A stretch of 5,102 nt of DNA from Deltaproteobacteria bacterium (GTDB taxonomy: Bacteria; Desulfobacterota; Desulfobacteria; Desulfobacterales; JAFDFH01). Shown here piece by piece: positions 1 to 4,238 of this stretch. The DNA lies in the NCBI GenBank assembly GCA_019309945.1, contig JAFDFH010000504.1:1-5102 (forward strand). Reading direction: 5' to 3'. Numbering within the stretch: position 1 is the stretch's first letter; each line of letters begins with the position of its first letter. The notes beneath the pieces were generated by a model. It was not told the origin of the DNA. It was given only the letters and a program-made list of their open reading frames with translations, and made no database searches. Made by a program: the position numbers and the translations under genes.

Positions 1-462
1 GAAGACACCGAGGAACTGGCCTCGATTATTAAGGTGGCTCGCAATGCAGAAGGATTTTTCATGGAAGCCCACGTCAAGCTGAGACCGGTAGACATGGATA
101 CCGAAGGAATTTTTGTATGCGGAACGGCCCACAGCCCCAGGCTCATTTCTGAATCGATATCCCAGGCTCTGGCGGCCGCCTCAAGGGCAACCACCTTCCT
201 TTCTCAGAAGTATTTAACCTTATCCGCGGTTGCGGCTCAGGTGGATGCGGAAAGGTGCGCTTCCTGTCTTATTTGTGTGCGGTCATGCCCATACGATGTT
301 CCGAAAATTAATGCGGACGGGGTGAGTGAAATCGATGAGGCCTTGTGCCATGGATGCGGTGTCTGTGCGGCCGAATGTCCGGCCAAAGCAATTGAACTTA
401 ACTGGTACGAAGACGATCAGATCCTGTGCAAGGTGGACGCCTTGCTGGAAGGCGTTTTGTAG
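1..462 (+). CDS. hdrA: HdrA-like heterodisulfide reductase subunit A, C-terminal part (5' end outside window)
   Basis: The reading frame is open from base 1 to the TAG at 460-462, so this is the last 153 residues of a longer protein and no start should be assigned here. HdrA is the cytoplasmic FAD- and iron-sulfur-containing core of heterodisulfide-reductase-type complexes and the site of flavin-based electron bifurcation or confurcation. The visible part begins in the flavoprotein domain, with EGFFMEAHVKLRPVD (residues 17-31) and GIFVCGTAHSPR (36-47), which are typical of HdrA. It ends in a two-cluster ferredoxin domain: C86-x2-C89-x2-C92-x3-C96-P and C116-x2-C119-x2-C122-x3-C126-P, two complete [4Fe-4S] motifs. 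All eight ligands are cysteine; any selenocysteine in the N-terminal part cannot be seen. The gene lies 34 bp upstream of mvhD, matching the usual hdrA-mvhD pairing in which MvhD docks on HdrA. Family assignment is firm; which Hdr complex it serves is inferred from metVF downstream. Confidence 0.93.
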   Translation, partial: EDTEELASIIKVARNAEGFFMEAHVKLRPVDMDTEGIFVCGTAHSPRLISESISQALAAASRATTFLSQKYLTLSAVAAQVDAERCASCLICVRSCPYDVPKINADGVSEIDEALCHGCGVCAAECPAKAIELNWYEDDQILCKVDALLEGVL

Positions 463-496
463 ATTTTATAAAATCGTTTAAAAAGCGGGGGTTTTT

Positions 497-931
497 ATGA
501 GTGCAGATTTTAATCCGATCATTATCGCCTTCTGCTGCAATTATTGAGGTTACACGGCTGCGGACCTGGCAGGTTCCATGCGACTAAATTATCCGGTGAG
601 CGTAAAAATCGTTCGCGTTCCGTGTACCGGAAAGATAGACATCCTTCATATCCTGCGTGCCTTTGAAAAAGGAGCGGACGGCGTATACTGTGTTGGGTGC
701 ATGGAAGGGGATTGTCACTATAACAGCGGTAACTTCAGGGCGCGAAAAAGAGTGGAACAGGCTCAGAAATTGCTGGATGCCATCGGCGTTGGAGGAGAAA
801 GGGTGCAGATGTACAATCTTTCTTCTTCCGAGGCCCCGCAATTTGTCCGGTATGCTCAAGAAATGTATGATCGAATCCTTCAGATGGGTCCGAATCCGGT
901 AAAGCTGGCTAAAAAGAAACAGGCCGCATGA
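497..931 (+). CDS. mvhD: MvhD-like [2Fe-2S] subunit, probable selenoprotein (UGA = Sec17)
   Basis: MvhD passes electrons between a partner enzyme and HdrA through a [2Fe-2S] cluster. Read from ATG 497 with UGA at 545-547 as selenocysteine, the protein has 144 residues, close to the usual MvhD size. It starts MSADFNPIIIAFCCNY-U-GYTAADLAG, matching the family pattern FCCN[WY]C-x-Y-x-x-ADLAG with U in place of the third Cys. The other conserved features follow: VPCTGK (C43), AFEKGADGV (55-63) and VGCMEGDCHY (C68, C73). A start at ATG 578 gives only 117 residues and drops C13, C14 and position 17, which include probable cluster ligands, so 497 is preferred. A G-rich stretch (487-491) lies 5 nt before ATG 497 as a modest ribosome site. 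The gene sits 34 bp after hdrA and 55 bp before metV. Sec at this site is known from the related VhuD of methanococci. The alternative is a pseudogene with a nonsense mutation, which the intact rest of the protein and the hairpin make less likely. Confidence 0.88.
545..547 (+). other. In-frame UGA, probable selenocysteine codon 17 of mvhD
   Basis: The TGA falls exactly where MvhD proteins carry the third cysteine of a CCNxC motif (C13, C14, N15, Y16, then UGA). The frame is open on both sides and encodes conserved MvhD sequence before it (IIIAFCCNY) and after it (GYTAADLAG). Replacement of a conserved redox or metal-ligand Cys by Sec is the classic signature of a selenoprotein. Decoding requires selA, selB, selC and selD elsewhere in the genome. 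Confidence 0.87.
562..577 (+). promoter_or_regulatory. Candidate bacterial SECIS hairpin within mvhD
   Basis: GGACCT (562-567) pairs with AGGTTCC (571-577), leaving one unpaired U on the 3' side and the loop GGC (568-570). The stem starts 14 nt after the UGA and the loop begins about 20 nt after it. Bacterial SECIS elements lie just downstream of the UGA inside the coding region, with a small apical loop carrying G in its first positions; this hairpin has both features. A bulged U three base pairs below the loop recalls the E. coli fdhF element, where however the bulge is on the 5' strand. Weak extra pairing below (559-561 with 580-582) is possible. Pairing was done by eye without energy calculation. 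Confidence 0.68.
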
Positions 932-941
932 CGCAGCGGCC
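922..941 (+). other. GC-rich hairpin spanning the mvhD stop codon
   Basis: GGCCGC (922-927) and GCGGCC (936-941) form a perfect 6-bp GC stem around an 8-nt loop that contains the mvhD stop codon TGA (929-931). No T-run follows, so it is not a typical intrinsic terminator. It could protect the 3' end of a processed upstream message or tune expression of metVF relative to hdrA-mvhD. The role is inferred. Confidence 0.5.
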
Positions 942-966
942 CTACCGGAACATATTGAGAAGTTAC
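941..966 (+). repeat. Short dispersed repeat, copy 1 (mvhD-metV gap)
   Basis: This sequence matches 3159-3183 with two substitutions and one 1-nt gap. The longest identical block is ATTGAGAAGTTAC (954-966 and 3171-3183). Both copies lie directly downstream of a hairpin: 922-941 here and the palindrome 3041-3170 there. Such a match in two separate intergenic gaps suggests a family of intergenic repeats in this genome, but only two copies are visible. Confidence 0.5.
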
Positions 967-986
967 ATGAAAGAGAGGTCTCGCAT

Positions 987-1655
987 ATGATTGTAGCCGA
1001 CAAAAAACCGATTGAAGAGATCATTGAGGAAATCAAAGATAAAGAGCGTATACTTATACTGGGCTGTAACGAGTGTGTTACGGTTTGTGAAGCCGGGGGG
1101 AAAAAAGAGGTGGGCATCCTGGCTTCGGCGCTAAGAATGTATTTCCTTAACCAGGGCAAAGGGGTCACTATTGATGAAATTACCCTGGAACGACAGTGTG
1201 ATCATGAATATCTTGAAGAAATCCGTGATGGCGTTGACCAGTATGATGCCATCGTTTCTATTGCCTGCGGGGTTGGCGTTCAGTTTACGGCTGAGAAATA
1301 TCCATCCAAACCGGTTTATCCGGGTGTCAATACCTGCTTTTTAGGGGTAACCGATAAGCGTGGCCTGTGGACCGAGCGTTGTCAGGCCTGCGGCCAGTGC
1401 CTCCTATCGCAAACCGGGGGGATTTGCCCGGTGTCAAGATGTGCCAAGCGACTATTAAACGGACCTTGCGGGGGATCGACCCAGGGGAAATGCGAGATCG
1501 ATAATGAGCTCGATTGTGCCTGGCAGTTGATCATCGATCGTCTCAAGGCTTTGGGAAGACTTGATGATTATGAAAAGATTTGCCCCATTAAAGACTGGTC
1601 CACCGACCGAGCCGGAGGACCTCGCAAAGTTGTCAGGGAGGATGTACAGCTATGA
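987..1655 (+). CDS. metV: MetV, cysteine-rich partner subunit of methylene-tetrahydrofolate reductase
   Basis: MetV is the small subunit that pairs with MetF in acetogen-type methylene-THF reductases and links it to electron-transfer partners. In bacteria it corresponds to the 'methylene-THF reductase C-terminal domain' protein family. The 222 residues show an N-terminal part with GCNECVTVCEAGG (C27, C30, C34) and ERQCDH (C71). The cysteine-rich C-terminal region has C132-x2-C135-x2-C138, then C147-P, C152, NGPCGG (C161) and C169, fitting metal or iron-sulfur binding. RLLNGPCGG with the downstream cysteines is the hallmark of this family. ATG 987 follows a GAGAGG-type ribosome site at 973-978, 8 nt away. 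The stop overlaps the metF start as ATGA (1652-1655), implying translational coupling and roughly equal amounts of the two subunits. With hdrA-mvhD upstream, the arrangement matches the Moorella-type MetVF-Hdr-MvhD complex. The number and kind of metal centres cannot be told from sequence alone. Confidence 0.9.
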   Translation: MIVADKKPIEEIIEEIKDKERILILGCNECVTVCEAGGKKEVGILASALRMYFLNQGKGVTIDEITLERQCDHEYLEEIRDGVDQYDAIVSIACGVGVQFTAEKYPSKPVYPGVNTCFLGVTDKRGLWTERCQACGQCLLSQTGGICPVSRCAKRLLNGPCGGSTQGKCEIDNELDCAWQLIIDRLKALGRLDDYEKICPIKDWSTDRAGGPRKVVREDVQL

Positions 1656-2542
1656 ATGTGAACACACCGAGTAGGCTAAAAAAGATTCTTGCCGCCGGCC
1701 ATTTAGCCGTTACCTCTGAATGCGGTCCCCCCCGTGGCAGTAATCCAGCGGTTATTGAAAAAAAAGCCGAAATGATCAGAAATTATGTGGATGCCATTAA
1801 CATTACGGATAACCAGACGTCCGTGACACGGTTATGCAGTCTGGCCGCATGTATCCACCTTAAACTTATGGGCCTCGAACCGGTACTTCAGATGGTCACC
1901 CGGGACCGGAACAGGATTGCTTTACAAAGTGATATTCTCGGAGCAGCGTCATTCGGCATATCCAATATTTTATGTCTTTCCGGAGACCACCAGAGTTTTG
2001 GAGACTGCGCCCAGGGGCAGAATGTGCATGATCTGGACTCCATCCAACTCATTCAGACGGTAAAACACATGGGGGATGAAGCAAAATTTCTGGGAGGCGG
2101 TGATATTGATCATCCTCCGAAGATGTTTGTGGGGGCTGCCGCCAATCCCTTTGCCGATCCGTTTGAAATTCGTGTTCCCCGTTTGGCAAAGAAAATTGCG
2201 GCCGGGGTTGAGTTCATTCAGACTCAGTGTATTTACAACCTGGAAAAGTTTGAGCTGTGGATGAAAATGGCCGGCGATCGGGGGCTTCTTGAAAAGGTCT
2301 ATATCCTGGCCGGCTTGACTCCTCTCAAGTCAGCCGGAATGGCCCGCTACATGACGGATACGCCCAAAGAAGAACAGCCCGAAGAGGGCATTAAAATATG
2401 CGTGGAATCGATTGAACGTCTGAAAGCGGTCGAAGGGGTTCGGGGATTCCATATTATGGCGATCGAGTGGGAGGAAAAGGTGCCTGAGATTGTTGAAAAG
2501 TCCGGTCTCTATCCCAGACCCCGGATAGAGGGTTCGGACTAG
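1652..2542 (+). CDS. metF: MetF, 5,10-methylenetetrahydrofolate reductase catalytic subunit
   Basis: MetF interconverts 5,10-methylene-THF and 5-methyl-THF on FAD, the last folate step of the Wood-Ljungdahl methyl branch. The 296 residues match the size of bacterial single-domain MTHFR, a flavin TIM barrel. Visible family motifs are SECGPPRGSNP (residues 22-32, holding the catalytic-type E23), NITDNQTS near residues 50-57, LQMVTRDRNR, ILCLSGDH, FVGAAANPF and FIQTQCIYN. The Q of FIQTQ corresponds to the conserved folate-side glutamine. The ATG lies within the metV stop (ATGA overlap). AGGGAGG at 1635-1641, inside metV, is 10 nt upstream and supports this start. No pyridine-nucleotide domain is attached. 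Given metV, mvhD and hdrA next door, electrons probably come from the Hdr module as in the Moorella-type complex. In a sulfate reducer the direction could be either acetate or CO2 assimilation or oxidative catabolism; the sequence does not decide. Confidence 0.94.
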   Translation: MNVNTPSRLKKILAAGHLAVTSECGPPRGSNPAVIEKKAEMIRNYVDAINITDNQTSVTRLCSLAACIHLKLMGLEPVLQMVTRDRNRIALQSDILGAASFGISNILCLSGDHQSFGDCAQGQNVHDLDSIQLIQTVKHMGDEAKFLGGGDIDHPPKMFVGAAANPFADPFEIRVPRLAKKIAAGVEFIQTQCIYNLEKFELWMKMAGDRGLLEKVYILAGLTPLKSAGMARYMTDTPKEEQPEEGIKICVESIERLKAVEGVRGFHIMAIEWEEKVPEIVEKSGLYPRPRIEGSD

Positions 2543-2550
2543 GGGTGAAT

Positions 2551-2564
2551 CGCCGACACCGGCG
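2551..2564 (+). other. Small hairpin after metF
   Basis: CGCCG (2551-2555) pairs with CGGCG (2560-2564) around the loop ACAC, 9 bp after the metF stop. No T-tract follows, so transcription probably continues into the response regulator gene. It may be a weak pause or an mRNA-stability hairpin. Confidence 0.35.
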
Positions 2565-2609
2565 TGCAGCATACATGATGATAACCGCGTATAAGAAAGG
2601 AGGACCGAT

Positions 2610-2999
2610 ATGAGTGCGAAAAAAAGAATTTTACTGGTGGATGATGAACCCGATTTCTGCGCCATTGTTCAGGGGCAGCTGGAAAAAGAGGGTTTTGATG
2701 TCGAGATAGCGTATGATGGCGTGGAGGGGTTGGAAAAAGTGAAGGCCAATCCTCCGGATGCCATTATTTTAGATGTCATGATGCCTGAAATGGACGGTTA
2801 TGAGGCCTGCAAGAAGCTAAAAAGTGATGATAAATATGCGGATATTCCCATCCTCATGCTGACTGCGGTTGCGGACAAGGTGACCTCCACCCGCTATTCC
2901 CACTATGATGGAATGAGCATGGAGGCGGATGATTATCTTCCCAAACCGGCCTCGGCCGAGGATATTACCCAGAGCATCAAGAGCCTTTTGAACCTTTGA
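2610..2999 (+). CDS. Single-domain (CheY-like) response regulator
   Basis: A 129-residue receiver domain with no output domain. The acidic pair is D11-D12, the phospho-acceptor is D55 in LDVMMPEMDG, the switch threonine is T85 (MLTA) and the conserved lysine is K112 (LPKP). All active-site residues are present, so it should be phosphorylated by a histidine kinase and act by protein contact, not DNA binding. The segment from T85 to K112 is 27 residues, about five longer than in CheY, with STRYSHYDGMSMEADD in the region around helix alpha-4, which may form a specific partner surface. The ribosome site is strong: GAAAGGAGG at 2595-2603, 6 nt before the ATG. It lies 67 bp after metF in the same direction and is probably the last gene of the hdrA-mvhD-metVF block, hinting at signalling control of, or through, that complex. 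The kinase partner is unknown; the kinase gene at 4201-5102 is a candidate only by proximity. Confidence 0.92.
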   Translation: MSAKKRILLVDDEPDFCAIVQGQLEKEGFDVEIAYDGVEGLEKVKANPPDAIILDVMMPEMDGYEACKKLKSDDKYADIPILMLTAVADKVTSTRYSHYDGMSMEADDYLPKPASAEDITQSIKSLLNL

Positions 3000-3040
3000 G
3001 AGGTCGCGGCGTAAATCATTTGCCTGTCGGTAGGTAGTGT

Positions 3041-3061
3041 CCGTTCAGAAACGGTCTTTTT
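3041..3061 (+). terminator. Possible intrinsic terminator after the response regulator
   Basis: CCGTT (3041-3045) pairs with AACGG (3050-3054) around the loop CAGA, followed by TC and five Ts (3057-3061). It lies 42 bp after the response regulator stop and would end the hdrA-mvhD-metVF block. The 5-bp stem is short. The same bases form the outer arm of a larger palindrome, so termination is plausible but not certain. Confidence 0.5.
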
Positions 3062-3170
3062 GCCCGATCTCGGCGTTATGCTCAAAATTTTATCCTCGGA
3101 ATATCAACTATATGCCTGCGGTAAAATTTTTCGCAGGCCTTGATCTCGAACAAAAATCCCCACCGAACAG
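3041..3170. repeat. About 130-nt imperfect palindrome (MITE- or REP-like intergenic element)
   Basis: The two halves fold on each other. From the outside in, CCGTTC (3041-3046) pairs with GAACAG (3165-3170, one mismatch) and TTTTTG (3057-3062) with CAAAAA (3151-3156). GATC (3066-3069) then pairs with GATC (3142-3145) and GGC (3072-3074) with GCC (3137-3139). The innermost stem is AAAATTTTA-T-CC (3084-3095) with GGTAAAATTTT (3120-3130). Pairings are in order and nested, unlike chance. No open reading frame lies inside and no clear target-site duplication was found. It may be a non-autonomous mobile element, a REP-type repeat or a structured RNA; the first two are favoured because a terminal piece recurs at 941-966. 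Confidence 0.6.
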
Positions 3171-3183
3171 ATTGAGAAGTTAC
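3159..3183 (+). repeat. Short dispersed repeat, copy 2
   Basis: This is the counterpart of 941-966, with two substitutions and one 1-nt gap, including the identical 13-mer ATTGAGAAGTTAC (3171-3183). It overlaps the downstream end of the palindrome and runs 13 bases beyond it. Confidence 0.5.
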
Positions 3184-3332
3184 GCTTTAATCAAATAAAA
3201 AGAAGCGACGGTTGCACGAACGAGGATTTAGCAGAGCCATTATCGTTTCGGGAAAATTTTGTCCGGCCTTGGATTATTTGGCTGAATTGCGGTCAGTTAT
3301 TTCGGTCGGAACAGAGATGGTAAGAGTTGGTC

Positions 3333-3338
3333 TATAAT
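3333..3338 (+). promoter_or_regulatory. Possible sigma-70 -10 box upstream of aroE
   Basis: A perfect TATAAT lies 70 bp before the aroE-like start and downstream of the candidate terminator, a suitable place for a new transcript. No good TTGACA-like -35 box is found at 16-18 bp spacing (about 3309-3316 reads AACAGA-like), so this is a weak call from one box. Confidence 0.35.
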
Positions 3339-3407
3339 GGTTTCATCTTGGCGTTCGCATAAAAACCTGCCAGGAGGAAATGGAACGGTTTTTGGGGCTG
3401 AATTCAA

Positions 3408-4238
3408 ATGAAAGTTTTCTGCATCATCAGTGACAAGCGGGTTTTCCGTTCCAAATCACCTGCCATATTTTCGGCGGTCATGAAGCACCTCGGAATCGGT
3501 GGGGCCTACGTACCCTTTAGGGTTGAACCGGACCAGATCGGACAGGCACTGGAAAGTCTTCGAGTTTTGAATATCGCCGGGGCAAACCTCACCGTTCCGT
3601 ATAAAGAAGTATCCATTCCTTATGTGGATGAACTGTCTGAAGGAGCAAGATTTATCGGAGCGATCAATACCATTGTCTGCAAGGGAAAAGTGCTGAAAGG
3701 ATACAACACCAACGCCATCGGTTTTATGGACGTGCTTAATGATGTTGATTTTGATGTGGCCGGCAAGTCCGTGCTTGTTTTTGGAACCGGCGGCATAGCC
3801 AAGGCGGTGGTTTTTATATTAAATTGGCTCCGGACATCATCGGTCACCGTTACCGGTCGCAGCGATGAAAAAATCGATCAAATCGTCGACCAATTTGGCT
3901 GTGAGGCCAAACCTTTGCGGGCCTTATTGGATACGCCGATCCAGGCGGATCTCATAATTAATGCAACCGCTGTTTCGAGTCCGGGGGAATCACCGGAATT
4001 GGCTGAGCTTGTGAGAAATCTTGAGGTGGCGAAATGCAAGTTGGTTATGGACATGAATTATGGCCGTAACCAAAATTTTTGGCAGGATATGGCGCGTTCA
4101 AAAGACATCCCTTTTATGGACGGTCTACCTGCGCTGGCCTTTCAGGCCAGGCGCACCTTTGCCCTGTGGACAGGAATTCAGGTTCCACCGGAGGAGTTCC
4201 TCAAAGCGCTTGGGGTGGAACGGGAAGTAATACCGTGA
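3408..4238 (+). CDS. aroE: AroE-family shikimate 5-dehydrogenase, divergent (catalytic Asp replaced by Asn)
   Basis: AroE reduces 3-dehydroshikimate to shikimate with NADPH in aromatic amino acid synthesis. The 276 residues match the family length. Substrate-domain motifs are SKSP (15-18), GANLTVPYKE (58-67, with catalytic K66), GAINT (84-88) and GYNTNAIGF (98-106). The nucleotide-binding domain has GTGGIAKA (126-133) and TGRS (149-152). The end has GLPALAFQA (239-247, substrate Q246) and ALWTG. The key oddity is N102: canonical AroE has GxNTD, whose Asp pairs with the lysine in catalysis. NATAVSS (185-191) and DMNYGRNQ (215-222) also depart from the usual NATPxGM and DxxYxPxxT. An in-frame TGA at 3399-3401 excludes an upstream ATG, so ATG 3408 is the start. 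Its own ribosome site is weak (GGGG at 3394-3397); the AGGAGG at 3372-3377 is about 30 nt away. It may be a low-activity or altered-substrate paralogue. The fold assignment is firm, the exact reaction is not. Confidence 0.85.
   Translation: MKVFCIISDKRVFRSKSPAIFSAVMKHLGIGGAYVPFRVEPDQIGQALESLRVLNIAGANLTVPYKEVSIPYVDELSEGARFIGAINTIVCKGKVLKGYNTNAIGFMDVLNDVDFDVAGKSVLVFGTGGIAKAVVFILNWLRTSSVTVTGRSDEKIDQIVDQFGCEAKPLRALLDTPIQADLIINATAVSSPGESPELAELVRNLEVAKCKLVMDMNYGRNQNFWQDMARSKDIPFMDGLPALAFQARRTFALWTGIQVPPEEFLKALGVEREVIP

Larger units (their letters stand above)
3000..3407. other. 408-bp gene-free region with palindromic element
   Basis: No reading frame here looks like a gene. From left to right it holds a terminator-like hairpin (3041-3061), a long imperfect palindrome (3041-3170), a repeat shared with the mvhD-metV gap (3159-3183), a third AAAATTTT-...-GGCCTTG motif (3253-3271), a possible -10 box (3333-3338) and an AGGAGG (3372-3377). 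In 3184-3250 I see nothing recognisable. Confidence 0.7.

Noticed and set aside
34..36. GTG as start of a small ferredoxin gene at the window edge
   Set aside because: The frame is open to base 1 and the sequence before the clusters is HdrA flavoprotein sequence, so this is the end of hdrA, not a separate ferredoxin.
463..474. Palindrome ATTTTATAAAAT between hdrA and mvhD as a terminator or operator
   Set aside because: It is AT-only with no G:C pairs and no T-tract after it, in a tightly spaced operon. There is no support for a function.
578..931. Start of mvhD at ATG 578 (117 residues)
   Set aside because: It cuts off conserved MvhD sequence including the CCNxC motif. The upstream frame from ATG 497 supplies it, interrupted only by the UGA at a Cys position.
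929..931. TGA at the end of mvhD as a second selenocysteine codon
   Set aside because: The protein has already reached full family length, the next residues would match nothing known, and another stop follows soon after (TGA at 956-958). It is read as a normal stop.
584..1168. Minus-strand reading frame of 194 codons across mvhD and metV
   Set aside because: It lies antisense to two recognisable genes, and its translation shows no family features. It is a shadow frame.
3000..3407. CRISPR array or tRNA gene in the gene-free gap
   Set aside because: There are no regularly spaced direct repeats and no cloverleaf-like set of stems or TTCGA-type arm in a suitable layout.
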